Shown here: in pieces, positions 26,828 to 36,796 of the stretch
How positions within the stretch are numbered: the stretch's first letter is position 1
Layout: every line of letters starts with the position of its first letter
NCBI RefSeq assembly: GCF_008727795.1
Contig: NZ_CP044222.1
Coordinates: 2,852,001-2,916,000, forward strand
DNA length: 64,000 nucleotides
Reading direction: 5' to 3'
Origin: Nitrincola iocasae
GTDB taxonomy: Bacteria; Pseudomonadota; Gammaproteobacteria; Pseudomonadales; Balneatricaceae
Position numbers and translations under genes: made by a program
Notes under the pieces: generated by a model
The model's database searches: none
Told to the model about the DNA's origin: nothing
Seen by the model: the letters and a program-made list of their open reading frames with translations, nothing else

Positions 26828-28413
26828 TTAAAGGTTCAATGGCTGGGATTTTAAAAAATCTTTGAGAGTCTCATACGCCAAAGGCTTGGCGTACAAATAG
26901 CCTTGAAAACGGTCACAGCCAAAGGACTTCAAAAGCTTTTCTTGGGCGTTAGTCTCCACACCTTCAGCCAAAACATGTAACTCGAGATTCTTACCTATAG
27001 TAATGATATTTTGAATCATTTTTTGGGCGGCCGTATCATCTAAAAGAGTATCAACAAAACTTTTATCAATCTTTAGTTCATCAATAGGCAGTGTACGCAG
27101 CATGTTTAACGACGAATAACCCGTACCAAAATCATCCATCGAAATACTCAATCCTATCTCACGCATTTTATACAAGAGTGGCAAAATATAATCGATATCT
27201 TCAATAAACAAGCTCTCTGTAATCTCTAAACATAATGCGATCTTGTTAAACCTGTATAGTTCTATCTCTCTAGTGAGTTTTTCCAAGAAGTCTTTTTCCA
27301 TGAATTGCCTCACGGAAATATTGACAGAAACTTGAAAGCATACTCCCAGTTCTTGTTGTAATTGTTTCATCTCTCTCAGGGTTGTCGCCAAAATAAAATG
27401 TCCAAGTCTAGGCATAATCCCCGCCATTTCAGCGATAGGGATAAACTCCGCAGGTGATACAAGCCCAAACTCCGGATGCTCCCATCGCACTAAGGCTTCC
27501 ACACCATAAATGCACCCATTTGCATCAAGCTGAGGTTGGTAAACCATAAAAAACTCCTGCTTATCCAGGGATTTGCGTAAGGCTTGTTCAATACGGATGC
27601 GACCAAGGTATTTCTCTTGCATTGAGGGTGAAAAAAGCCTAACACTGTTTTTGTATTTTTTGGCCTCATGCATGGCAATGTCAGAAGCACGCAACAACAT
27701 ATCCAGCGTCACACCGTGTGACGGATATTTGGCTATACCAAGGCTTGCACCAATAATAAAACTAAGTTCATCAATATGATAAACTAGAGAAATATTTTTT
27801 AAAATTTCCTCCCCGTGCTCCAAAATATCCTGCGTTTCCGTTCGCCGACTCAAAATTATAAATTCATCACCACCTTGGCGAATAACAACACCCTCATTTC
27901 CTACTATACGTAAAATTCGAGTAGAAAACTCAACAAGCAACGCATCCCCATAATGATGCCCAAAACTGTCATTAATATCTTTAAAATGATCCATATCCAA
28001 ATAATAAAGACTAAAAGGTGGTGCATCCTTGTAAATCCATTTAGGTATTTCATTTTTAAGATAGCTGCGATTAGGCAGGGAGGTTAGTTCATCGTGGGTT
28101 GCTTGGTGGATGAGGTCATTTCGTCTGTGTTTTTCAGCAGAGGCAATAATTTTAAAAAACAAAAACAGCACACCATTAGAAGCAAGAAAGACAGCAAGAT
28201 AAACCAGAAAAATCTCAAAAAAATCCTTCTCCATACGTCTATGGTCAATCTGTGACACCACCCACAGCTCGTAACGTGGGTCGTACTTGATGGCTATTTG
28301 CTCCAAAACACCCTCAGGACTAAGCACCTTGTCCACAAGGTAAATTTCGCGATTCATTTTAATGTTCTGAGGAGAAGCTCGATAAGTTTCCATAATTTTG
28401 TACTGGTCAACTA
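26828..28413 (-). pseudogene. 3' part of IS-interrupted cache-GGDEF-EAL gene (now fused to transposase)
   Basis: This is the downstream half of a gene whose 5' half is at 29628-30332. It begins with the end of a periplasmic cache domain and a membrane helix (IFLVYLAVFLASNGVLFLFF). GGDEF follows (RQGGDEF, inhibitory site absent), then EAL with VEALVRWEHPE, CLEITES, DDFGTGYSSLNML and AEGVE, so both catalytic motifs are intact. Because the IS3 orfB has no stop before the IS end, a continuous 795-codon frame from 29215 reads transposase into these domains. The native protein cannot be made, but a soluble chimera could be. Confidence 0.85.
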
Positions 28414-29323
28414 AAACCGGACACTTTTTTAGCTCGTTTTCATAGTCCACCGGTGAACGATCACCGTTGGCCGTATGTAATCTTTCTATGTTGTAATAAC
28501 GCATGTAGGCCGCCACGTCATTTCTCATATGCTGCCGTGTGGGCTGTGGGATTTTCAGTAGCCAATCATGCTTCAGGCTTCCAAAGAGGCGCTCTACAAC
28601 GGCATTATCCCAACATGCACCCACGTCTCCCATGCTGGCCCGCATGTTGTAATCGGCCAACTGTTTACGATACCGACGACTCGTGTACTGAGAGCCTCGG
28701 TCGCTGTGGAACACCAGCCCAGGTGGAGGGTTCCGCAAATTAAACGCTTTCATCAGCGCTTTACTGACAAGATCGGTCGTCATGCGCTTATCTATATGCC
28801 AGCCGACTATACGGCGGGAATATAAGTCCATTACCACCGCCAGATACATCCAGCCTTCTTCAGTTCGGCAATACGTCACATCACCAGCCCACACCTGATT
28901 CGGCCCTGTGGGATTAAAATTCTGATTCAACAAGTTATCAGCAACCGCATCGCTGAATTTGCGCTTGGTGGTCACTTTGTAGGCCACGCGCTGATGTACA
29001 ATCAGGTTCATTTGCTCCATGAGTTTACGCACCCGATAGCGACCAATTTTAAAGCCTTCTCCGCGTAGTTTTTTCATCATCTCTCGGCTCCCCAAGCTTG
29101 AACGACTGCGCTTAAACAGCTTTTTCATCCGGCGTCTAAGCGTCAACTCCTCAGCCGGTATAAGCTTGCCAGGCCGTTTTTGCCAGTCATAGTAGGCCGA
29201 GCGGCTCACACCCATTACCTGGCAAAGAACAGCAATTGGGTAATGGGTTGACTCAGCCGCGATGAAATCAAATTTTACTTCATTTCTTTCGCGAAGAAGG
29301 CTGAAGCCTTTTTTAAAATCTCC
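28414..29323 (-). CDS. IS3 family transposase OrfB (DDE catalytic part, by frameshift)
   Basis: Entered by -1 slippage from orfA. The slipped frame reads GFSLLRERNEVKFDFIAAES and then MGVSRSAYYDW, continuous with the catalytic domain. The DDE residues are in WAGDVTYCRTEEGWMYLAVVMD, FHSDRGSQYTS and NAVVERLFGSLKHDW. The protein would normally end near the IS tip, but no stop occurs inside the left inverted repeat, so translation continues into the interrupted GGDEF-EAL gene. Confidence 0.85.
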
Positions 29324-29565
29324 TTTTCCATCCGTAGGTTACGGTTCTCTTTGCGTAACCTAAGCAGTTCTTCTCGTTCGGTCTCAGTGACTTGGTTGCC
29401 ACTGTTTTTAGCTTCTAGTTTATCTTTCCAGCGATAAAGCATATTCGTATTAATACCCAAGGATTTGGCCGCTTCTGGAATCGTATAACCTTGATCTGTG
29501 ACCAACGCGACGGCTTCTTCTTTGAACTCTGCCGAGTACTGTTTGTAGGTTCGTTTCTGACTCAT
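29275..29565 (-). CDS. IS3 family transposase OrfA (helix-turn-helix)
   Basis: 96 residues, ATG 29563-29565. A helix-turn-helix is visible in VALVTDQGYTIPEAAKSLGI, followed by a leucine-zipper-like helix (ETEREELLRLRKENRNLRME). OrfA binds the IS ends; the OrfAB fusion made by frameshifting is the active transposase. Confidence 0.9.
   Translation of the reverse strand: MSQKRTYKQYSAEFKEEAVALVTDQGYTIPEAAKSLGINTNMLYRWKDKLEAKNSGNQVTETEREELLRLRKENRNLRMEKEILKKASAFFAKEMK
29308..29314 (-). promoter_or_regulatory. Programmed -1 frameshift site of the IS3 element (A6G)
   Basis: On the minus strand AAAAAAG occurs within the last codons of orfA, and slipping back one base joins orfA to the orfB frame. 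A6G is the typical IS3-family slippery heptamer. Confidence 0.7.
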
Positions 29566-29627
29566 AATGACACCTCAATAGCTGACTGATATTGTCGCTA
29601 ATTAAAGTGTCCGGATCTATTAGACCA

Positions 29628-30332
29628 GTTCATTTGCTCCATCAGCCCATCAAGAAATGTCCGAGGAAGAGGGGAGGCATATACAGCCTTGGAGGTTGTC
29701 TGCGCTGAAGAGTGGTACTGAACAAATCCGTCACGATCACGCACAAACATGACGTCATTGTGCGCCCCCAAAGAAAGCTCTTCTGTAAAAAGCTTAAAGG
29801 CCCCCTCAATGCTAAGCCCAGCGGTCATCACGCCCAGTGGGTTATCACCTCCATTAAAAATTGTCTTACGTATAGGGATACCCCAGCGTCCTCCCCCAGA
29901 AATAAAATATGTCCGCCCAAGCACCATTTTGTCTTGGGTGAGAGTGTAATCAAAGGAGTCTTGTGTAAGAGGACTTTGGCGCAGGTTGGGAAGTTTTGTT
30001 TTGTCAAAGTGTGAATTTACATGTAAGTAGGTTCCGTCCGGGTCGGTAAATCCATAGGCAACTACTGAAGGATTGAGGGCCAATAACGCATCCAAAAGTG
30101 CAGCATCTTGCTCTTTAAGGAGCTGATGCCCCAAAATGTTAAGGGAAGTTTCCTGGGAGAGCAGTAGCGCGTGCATAGCATTAGAGACAAGCCTGACTTG
30201 ATTAACCTGCTCAGCGGCATATTTTTCGTGGATACTTTCCCATTTGGCATAAGAAACATACCCTAGGAAAAACAGAGCCCCAATAAGTAAAAAATAAAAA
30301 ATTGCCCAAATATTTTTTTGAAGAGCAGACAA
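29628..30332 (-). pseudogene. 5' part of the IS-interrupted cache-GGDEF-EAL gene
   Basis: About 235 codons starting at TTG 30330-30332, which has a strong GGGAGGAGG ribosome site. An N-terminal membrane helix (IWAIFYFLLIGALFFLGYVSY) is followed by most of a periplasmic cache sensor domain (VVAYGFTDPDGTYLHVNSHF; GRTYFISGGGRWGIPIRKTIF; GVMTAGLSIEGAF). The frame enters the IS right end after DGLMEQMN and stops within it. The intact gene would have encoded about 760 residues: cache, second membrane helix, GGDEF and EAL. Confidence 0.85.
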
Positions 30333-30484
30333 GAAGCCTCCTCCCTGTTTTGTTTTAATGTATAGGAAGTATACCCCCCATTTTCACTGAAAAACCACCC
30401 TACTCAGACCAAAGAATGCCTATGTAGCCAAGTAGTAGCCAGCAAGGACGCTGCTGCATACTTGGCAGCTTTACTGAATGATAA

Positions 30485-30948
30485 CTATTTAACTGCCACC
30501 TGATTTCTTCCATTATTTTTTGCAATATAAAGCGCCTCATCTATTCGTTGCAGTGCTTTATCGATATTAAGCTCATGTGTAAAATCTATCTGGGATACAC
30601 CGATACTGACAGTATATTTCACTTTTAAATCAGAATTTAGATACATACAAGCCTGCTCAGCTTTTTCTCTAATATTTTCAGAAACTTTTAGCCCACCTTC
30701 CATATTAGTATCAGGAAGCAAAACAACAAATCCCCCCCCAAATCGACAAGAAACATCACTCTTTCTCAAAGCTTGCTCCAAAATAGTTGCAAACTGCACT
30801 AAAACATCATCCCCCACTTTATGACCAAAGGTATCATTTATGGCTTTAAATTTATCAAGATCCACCATAAGAATAGATAGCGCAGTAGCATTTCTTTTTG
30901 ATATTTTAAAAATATCATCAGAAATTTCTGTAAAACATCGTCCATGAA
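30485..30948 (-). pseudogene. Truncated GGDEF domain with a degraded active site
   Basis: The frame FTEISDDIFKISKRNATALSILMVDLDKFKAINDTFGH continues to the end of a GGDEF domain (ATG 30868 is an internal Met). It is cut off upstream by a stop just before the domain start. The signature reads CRFGGGFVVLLP: one residue is missing and the catalytic acid is lost at a run of eight Gs (30733-30740). No sensor domain is attached. Inactive remnant. Confidence 0.7.
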
Positions 30949-31001
30949 TTCAACTACTAAATGCTGACATGCAACAAAATACTGCCAGCACATTTTCATA
31001 C

Positions 31002-31322
31002 TCAGAAATCCTTAGCTGACAAAATTGACAACACATGATGCGCCGGTTCCTCATAAGGATGGGCTGTCAGCATGGCCGTCATCACCGCCTTGATCACCGA
31101 CTCTTCACACACCATCTCTACCCGGAATTCCGGTACTCGCTCCAAAGCCCCCACCGCCCCAATATGAGGGTTCGCCCCCGCCAAGGGCCGAAACTGCCCC
31201 TGCCCCAGCACCTTCCAGGCACACTGATCATAATCTCCAATCCGCCCGGCACCGGCAGCCGACATCGACTCGATCAACTCATCAACATGACTCTCTGGAA
31301 CATACACAACCACCAGATACAT
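31002..31322 (-). CDS. YqfO/NIF3-like domain protein
   Basis: 106 residues, ATG 31320-31322. It matches the stand-alone form of the insert domain of NIF3/YqfO proteins: YLVVVYVPESHVDELIESMSAAGAGRIGDYDQCAW, GANPHIGAVG and AHPYEEPAHHVL. The fold is PII/CutA-like and the family has no firm biochemical role. Single gene. Confidence 0.85.
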   Translation of the reverse strand: MYLVVVYVPESHVDELIESMSAAGAGRIGDYDQCAWKVLGQGQFRPLAGANPHIGAVGALERVPEFRVEMVCEESVIKAVMTAMLTAHPYEEPAHHVLSILSAKDF

Positions 31323-31407
31323 AAAATAACTCCGAGTTTTTGTACTAATCTCATAAGATTAGAAATTTTAGGGTTGATACATCAACTCAGGATCACATTA
31401 CTAATCG

Positions 31408-34383
31408 CTATGGCTTTCTCCCCTTTTTAGAGCTATTTCCGCCTATCAAGCGCAAGTAAATCTCGCTAGCAGTTTGGCGCACTTCGGGATTGCTATCGAG
31501 CAACATCTTCTCACCCCTAACTGCAGCCCGCAGAGCGACATAGACGGGAGCATAGCGCTCAGCGAGTCGAGTCTTTTCAAACCAGGCAATCAATCGCTCC
31601 CCGAATCCCTTGGCAATAGCAAGACGGATAAGGCGTTCAATATCATCAGTGAAATTGAAATCTCCGTCAGTAAGATCTTCAGTCAGGGCTGCTTGCATAT
31701 GGCCAGTGGCTTCTCCAAAATTCTCGGCTGCAAATGCCAGAGCCGAATCAATCAGAACGCGCTCTTTGAGTGGAAGTTTATCAAGCCTGTGAAGGGCTTG
31801 TTTTGCTTCATCAACCCGCCCCGTAGAAATGTATAACCAAAAAAGGTTAGCGTAGGCCGAGAGCGGATTATGCTCAGCTGCTTGCAGGAAAAGTGCCTCA
31901 GAACGTTCCTTGTCAATTCCACGGTCGAACAGCACATTCCCAAGTCGGATCGCAATATTTGATCCCTCTCGCTTGCTGCTATCAGTATCAAGACTCTGCA
32001 TCAAAGCCAAGGCTTGCCCGTAGGTTTCGATGGCCGCCATATCACCGCGTTGGCCAAGGGTAACGCCCTTGTTGAACATCGCCTTGGCGATCAGTTCCCG
32101 CATTTCCGGTAAGTTGCTGTCGTCAAAGCGCTCAATTAGCGCATCATAGGTCTCGATTTCCGCCGCCGTATCACCGATTTGGCCAAGGGTAACACTCTTG
32201 TTGAACATCGCCTTGGCGATCAGTTCCTGCACTTCCGGTAAGTTGCTGTCGCCAAAACGCTCAATTATCGCATCATAGGTCTCGATTTCCGCCGCCGTAT
32301 CACCGTTCTGGCAAAGGGCGATATCCTTGTAGACAATGGCCTTGACGACCATTTCCTGCAATATCGGTGAGCTGCTGTCGCCAAAGCACGCAATGAGCGC
32401 ATCATAGGTCGCGATTTCCGCCGTCGTGTCACCACTGTGGCCAAGGAAGACGCCCTTGTTGACCATGGCCTTCGCAGCCTGTTCCTGCAATATCGTTGAG
32501 CTGCTGTCGCCAAAGCGCGCGATGAGCGTATCATAGGTTTCGATTGCCGCCGTCGTGTCACCTCTTTGATCAAGGAAGATGCCCTTATTGAACATCGCTT
32601 TGGTGACCTGCTCCAGCACTTCCGGTGAGTTGCTGTCGCCAAAACGCTCAATTAGCGCATCATAGGTCGCGATTTCCGCCGCCGTATCACCATTTTGGCT
32701 AAGGAGGGCGCCCTTGTTGAACATCGCCTTGGCGATCAGTTCCCGCATTTCCGGTAAGTTGCTGTCGTCAAAGCGCGCAATGAGCGCGTCATAGGTCTCG
32801 ATTTCCGCCGCCGTATCACCGATTTGGCCAAGGGTAACACTCTTGTTGAACATCGCCTTGGCGATCAGTTCCTGCACTTCCGGTAAGTTGCTGTCGCTAA
32901 AACGCTCAATTATCGCATCATAGGTCTCGATTTCCGCCACTGTATCGCTGCTTTGGTTAAGGGAAACAGCCTCGTTGAACATCGCCCAGGCTTCCTTGAT
33001 TAGAGCAGTGACTTCTTCGCCATCCTGACCAATCTTTGCACTTCTTCGCATGGCCAGGGAAGAGCTTTCATTTTGACCAAACACTGTACGTTGCCTTGCT
33101 TGCTCGAAAGCATCAGCATAATCCTTGGTCCAGCTTTTAACCAAACCAGTGGCTCTTGCCTCCCGGTCGAGCGCATCCAAATCGTTACTCGAATAGAAGC
33201 TAGAAAGGAAAGCAACCAGCCAGCGCATCCGTTGTTTGTTACGCCGGGTGCCATGACGCATCAGGTACCATATATTCAAAAAACGCTCGGTAACCTGGTG
33301 GCCGGAATATGAGCCGGAGGTTTCGGTGATTTCAATCAGGCCATCCTTGCGCAGCCGTATCAGTTGAGGGGATAAGGTTGTGCTGGGCAGTCCTGTGATC
33401 TTTGACAACTGCCCCGTAGTAACTGGATCCCAGTGCAGAGCGATGGCATCGATCGTAGCGCGTTGAAGTGGCGTCTGGTACTCCTCTATCCGTGCTTTGT
33501 AGTAAGGGGTTACTTCATCCAGCAGTTTTTCGAGATCGCCCATTGCATCGTTAGTGTCGGTGGTTTCCAGAAAGCGATAGGTCAGCGCCAGTACGCGTGG
33601 ATTGCCTCCTGTCAGACGATGCAGGACTTTCAGTCGTGCCGGATCGGAGTTAAGGATAGACACAACCCTTTTACCACACTCACCTCGCCCCAGCGCAAGC
33701 GCGCGCATGCACCTCTCCGTCTCGGGCAAGCTCAGGGGCTCAAGATAACTGGGCTGGAAAAATTCATAAAACGCCGCATTACGATCAGCACTTTCACGCA
33801 ACGATTGGGTGGCTGCACCGATTATGATCGGACCGTCCCGTAACTGAAGGCTACTTCGCAGGGTCCATCGATCAGTATCATTTAAAGCATCGACGATCAA
33901 ATCAAGATTGTCGACCATGAGCACTGCACGCTTTCCGAGAGCGTTCATTTCGGCAAGGAACTGATCAGCCGCCCCTTCATCGTCGGCCCATGCATCCGAG
34001 CAAAGCGCGTCGTCTAGCTGTGCCGCAAGCTTAACATTGCCATGCGCCTCAGCCCATTCTGCAAGGGACTCACCGCAGTTTTTCCAGAAGTCGCGAAGGC
34101 AAAGAACGTTGTATTGCTCTTCGCGAAACATCAGGGGTATGAAGCGCGAAGACAATTCTGTACTGCGATTAATCTCAATTGCCAAGCGACGCAACAGCGA
34201 CGTCTTGCCCATCCCCCTTGTGCCGATGAGAATTTGGTGCTGACCGTCACTTTTCGCACCATTGACTTCCAGTCGGCGGCTGAGCGTCTCCAGCACCTCT
34301 CGTCGGGCGACAAAATTTGTGACGAATTCGTCATCACTCTGCAATGACTGATTGTAAAGCGACGGGGGTGATGTAAGGGTCAT
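31408..34383 (-). CDS. P-loop ATPase with tandem near-identical TPR units
   Basis: 991 residues from ATG 34381-34383, which overlaps the upstream ATPase stop as ATGA. The N-terminal NTPase has Walker A LIGTRGMGKTSLLRRL and Walker B VLMVDNLDLIVD; a winged-helix segment follows (LSKITGLPSTTLSPQLIRLRKDG). The middle is about eight 43-residue TPR-like units of the form KAMFNKxxxLGQxGDTAAEIETYDALIERFGDSN, then a less regular helical C-terminus. The architecture is STAND-like: ATPase plus repeat sensor. Coupling to a second ATPase hints at a two-gene system, perhaps defence (inference). Confidence 0.8.
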   Translation of the reverse strand: MTLTSPPSLYNQSLQSDDEFVTNFVARREVLETLSRRLEVNGAKSDGQHQILIGTRGMGKTSLLRRLAIEINRSTELSSRFIPLMFREEQYNVLCLRDFWKNCGESLAEWAEAHGNVKLAAQLDDALCSDAWADDEGAADQFLAEMNALGKRAVLMVDNLDLIVDALNDTDRWTLRSSLQLRDGPIIIGAATQSLRESADRNAAFYEFFQPSYLEPLSLPETERCMRALALGRGECGKRVVSILNSDPARLKVLHRLTGGNPRVLALTYRFLETTDTNDAMGDLEKLLDEVTPYYKARIEEYQTPLQRATIDAIALHWDPVTTGQLSKITGLPSTTLSPQLIRLRKDGLIEITETSGSYSGHQVTERFLNIWYLMRHGTRRNKQRMRWLVAFLSSFYSSNDLDALDREARATGLVKSWTKDYADAFEQARQRTVFGQNESSSLAMRRSAKIGQDGEEVTALIKEAWAMFNEAVSLNQSSDTVAEIETYDAIIERFSDSNLPEVQELIAKAMFNKSVTLGQIGDTAAEIETYDALIARFDDSNLPEMRELIAKAMFNKGALLSQNGDTAAEIATYDALIERFGDSNSPEVLEQVTKAMFNKGIFLDQRGDTTAAIETYDTLIARFGDSSSTILQEQAAKAMVNKGVFLGHSGDTTAEIATYDALIACFGDSSSPILQEMVVKAIVYKDIALCQNGDTAAEIETYDAIIERFGDSNLPEVQELIAKAMFNKSVTLGQIGDTAAEIETYDALIERFDDSNLPEMRELIAKAMFNKGVTLGQRGDMAAIETYGQALALMQSLDTDSSKREGSNIAIRLGNVLFDRGIDKERSEALFLQAAEHNPLSAYANLFWLYISTGRVDEAKQALHRLDKLPLKERVLIDSALAFAAENFGEATGHMQAALTEDLTDGDFNFTDDIERLIRLAIAKGFGERLIAWFEKTRLAERYAPVYVALRAAVRGEKMLLDSNPEVRQTASEIYLRLIGGNSSKKGRKP
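32010..32990 (-). repeat. 129-bp tandem coding repeats (43-residue TPR units)
   Basis: About eight in-frame copies of a 129-bp unit within the ATPase gene. The blocks around 32114-32300 and 32759-32945 are nearly identical and 645 bp (five units) apart, so the array has recently expanded or been homogenised by recombination. Such arrays change copy number easily. Confidence 0.85.
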
Positions 34384-35501
34384 TGTGCCTCGTACTCCTT
34401 CCAATAACGACGGATCAAGCCCGAGCGGAAGCAATAACGCTCTGCCACCTTCTGCACCAACCCATCATTCCGAAGGATATCGAGGACAGTACGTACCTGT
34501 CTGGCCTTCTCAGGGTGGAAATTCGCAATCAGCGTGTCCAACGTTTCACCATCAGCCCCCTGGGAGAGTTTACTGAGGAGTTTGCGCGCAATCTCTCTGT
34601 CAGGTTGCGGGAGGTTCTTATCAACGTGCTCTTTCCAAACGGCAAAGTCGGCTTTACGGCTTGGCTCGAGAAGGCGATCTATGGCTACCTTAAAGTCATC
34701 TCGCGTCGCAGTAAGCACACCATCTTCCTGAGAACCAGACGGGCGAACCTCATTACCAACGAGCTTGAGGTAGTAGGGTGCAAGCCACCCTAGCTCCCCA
34801 AATATGTAATCGAAGTCCTCGTCGCTGGCCCGAAAGCGATGATTGAAGGCAACTTGGGTCGTTTCATCACGCAAGAAGGAACGAGCCTCATCCTCCGTGA
34901 ATGGCTCTAGGATAAACCTCTCAAGATCAACGAAAGCCCCGCCAAGCCTGAACCTTTCAGCAACCACATCTAGCCCGATGGAGCCTGTGAAGAGCCAGCG
35001 AACTGATGGATTCGCTAGCTGAATACCGCGCAGTTGGTAGAAAAACTCCTTAGCCCCAGTCGGATCCTTATCAGCAAAAGCGAGCACAAAGAAGGCTATT
35101 TCATCAACGAATATGGCGGACCTTTTGTGTTCTTTGGACAACACCTCGATGAGTGCTTCCAGGAAGGGAATTGGAGCCATCCTACTCAAGGCATCTAAAG
35201 GGTTTCCACTCCAATCCCCAACAACAAGGTTTTCCATACGCTGCTTAAACCCAGTCCAGAGACCTGTTGCCTGCGGAATTTGCCCCTGAATTTTTTGACA
35301 AAGACGGTGTGCGAATCTTTCTGGACAAGACATCCCTTGAACATCCAGCTCCACAACCAGCCAATCAGCCTTGCGCAGGTCTTCGGCAAGCCTATTGATA
35401 GTCCAGGTCTTGCCGATCCTTCTAGGAGCGGGCATGTGGATGTTCACTTGTGCTTCAAGCTTTCTCTTCAAGACTTCCCGTTCTGTGATTCGCGTGTGCA
35501 T
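34380..35501 (-). CDS. AAA/archaeal-type ATPase, first gene of a two-ATPase operon
   Basis: 373 residues from ATG 35499-35501 (GGA upstream); an upstream in-frame start would add an unlikely hydrophobic extension. Walker A is the variant MPAPRRIGKTWTINRL and Walker B is SAIFVDEIAFF. A sensor-like WLFTGSIGLD and a C-terminal winged-helix region (RTVLDILRNDGLVQKVAERYCFRS) follow. This matches the archaeal-ATPase/STAND group, which often pairs with effectors. Its stop overlaps the next ATPase start by 4 bp. Partner and substrate unknown. Confidence 0.75.
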   Translation of the reverse strand: MHTRITEREVLKRKLEAQVNIHMPAPRRIGKTWTINRLAEDLRKADWLVVELDVQGMSCPERFAHRLCQKIQGQIPQATGLWTGFKQRMENLVVGDWSGNPLDALSRMAPIPFLEALIEVLSKEHKRSAIFVDEIAFFVLAFADKDPTGAKEFFYQLRGIQLANPSVRWLFTGSIGLDVVAERFRLGGAFVDLERFILEPFTEDEARSFLRDETTQVAFNHRFRASDEDFDYIFGELGWLAPYYLKLVGNEVRPSGSQEDGVLTATRDDFKVAIDRLLEPSRKADFAVWKEHVDKNLPQPDREIARKLLSKLSQGADGETLDTLIANFHPEKARQVRTVLDILRNDGLVQKVAERYCFRSGLIRRYWKEYEAQ

Positions 35502-35755
35502 AAGATTTATCCATATTTGAATTAATTCAATAATGAATATATTAGTGCAAATATATAGAAAGTAAACCTCCGCCTCTTTTTTCACTGTAAAACTACCCTA
35601 GCCACCCCAAAACCTAGCCATTTTGCAGCCAGACATAGTCAATCTCACCCGATCTATTCCAGTGGCAAAGCGATTCAACGGCCGGGCGGCTGATCCAGAC
35701 ATCCAAGGCGAAGCTGATAGATGAACACTTCAACAGTCAGCAAGCGCTGACTACT

Positions 35756-36703
35756 TCAAATACTAAACCTTTCCCGATATTGACTAGGCGTCAGCCCAGT
35801 CTGCTTATGAAACATTTTGCGAAAAGCACTAACATCTTCATAACCCACATCCCAGGCAACCCGCTCTACGGGTGTTCTACTGTTCTCAAGCGCTTCACGC
35901 GCCTTATTCAGTCGCTGCTGCTGCAGGTATTCAGCAGGGCGAAAGCCTGTTGCGCGGTGGAAGCGACGCATAAAGGTGCGTTCGGTCAGACCCGCCAGCT
36001 CGGCCATCTCGGTGATAGAGCACTTGGGGCGATAATATTTGTGTAGATGATGCTGCACCTTAAGAATCTGGGCATCTCCGTGCGACATCTCCGGCATGAA
36101 GAAGCGGTAATAACTCTGCTGACGCGCCCCGGTGTCCACCACCAGAAAACGTCCCAACGCCTGCACGACAGAGGGAGGCACATAGCGTCCAATTAGATGC
36201 AGCCCCAGGTCTATCCAGGCCATCACCCCGCCAGCGGTCACCAGATCGGAATCCGACAGCAACAGCGCATTAATATCCAGGTCTATCTCGGGATAGTGGT
36301 GCCGGAAAACGCTTTCCAGGTGCCAATGTGTCGTTGCTTTGCGTCCATCCAGCAGACCCGCCTGCGCCAGCAGGAAAGATCCAGCGCAGGCGGAGCAGAC
36401 CAACGCGCCCTGTCGGTGCAAGTCTTGCAGAAAAGCACAAACCATAGGTTGCGGCTCCAGGTAAGCCTGGCCTTCCAATACCGGTGGCACGATGACAAGT
36501 GAAGGCGCGACCTCCACGGTATCCAGCGGCGACAGTTGCCCCTGTTCAAGTTGCCACCGGACTATCTGGAACTGCAGCTCAGGCGTCTGCTGCAACTCAA
36601 CAAGCATGCGGTTAGCCGACATGAACAGATCGGTCAGGCCATGCACAGCCGAGAGCGCAGTACCGGGGATCTCTAGAATAGCGACAAGAATGGTCTTAGG
36701 CAT
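35756..36703 (-). CDS. GlxA family AraC-type transcriptional regulator
   Basis: 315 residues, ATG 36701-36703. The N-terminal DJ-1/PfpI-like domain has the characteristic VCSACAGSFLLAQAGLLDGRKATTHW segment. The C-terminal AraC DNA-binding domain has two helix-turn-helix motifs (TEMAELAGLTERTFMRRFH; RVAWDVGYEDVSAFRKMFHKQTGLTPSQYR). GlxA relatives usually control amino-acid-derived or quaternary amine metabolism. It is divergent from a cysteine hydrolase gene 93 bp away, which is its probable target. Confidence 0.9.
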   Translation of the reverse strand: MPKTILVAILEIPGTALSAVHGLTDLFMSANRMLVELQQTPELQFQIVRWQLEQGQLSPLDTVEVAPSLVIVPPVLEGQAYLEPQPMVCAFLQDLHRQGALVCSACAGSFLLAQAGLLDGRKATTHWHLESVFRHHYPEIDLDINALLLSDSDLVTAGGVMAWIDLGLHLIGRYVPPSVVQALGRFLVVDTGARQQSYYRFFMPEMSHGDAQILKVQHHLHKYYRPKCSITEMAELAGLTERTFMRRFHRATGFRPAEYLQQQRLNKAREALENSRTPVERVAWDVGYEDVSAFRKMFHKQTGLTPSQYRERFSI

Positions 36704-36796
36704 GTCAGTTTTGGCCCTGGAATTGTCAGTTACGCCACCGGAAAAGCGTAACAGGAAACGTTAGGATGAGCGACAAGCATTTAACAGGAGAACAAC

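Larger units (their letters stand above)
28414..29627 (-). mobile_element. IS3 family insertion sequence
   Basis: 1,214 bp bounded by related inverted repeats: TGGTCAACTAAAACCGGACA at the left end, and on the minus strand TGGTCTAATAGATCCGGACA at the right end. It carries orfA and orfB with a programmed -1 frameshift site between them. It interrupts a cache-GGDEF-EAL gene. The flanking triplets (TAC and GTT on the plus strand) do not form an obvious target duplication, so the original insertion may have been altered by later recombination. Confidence 0.9.

Noticed and set aside
26828..29215. The 795-codon frame as a natural multi-domain protein
   Set aside because: It crosses the inverted repeat of an IS3 element; the transposase part and GGDEF-EAL part have separate origins.
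32010..32990. CRISPR-like array suggested by regularly spaced 129-bp repeats
   Set aside because: The repeats are in-frame protein-coding TPR units with no unique spacers.
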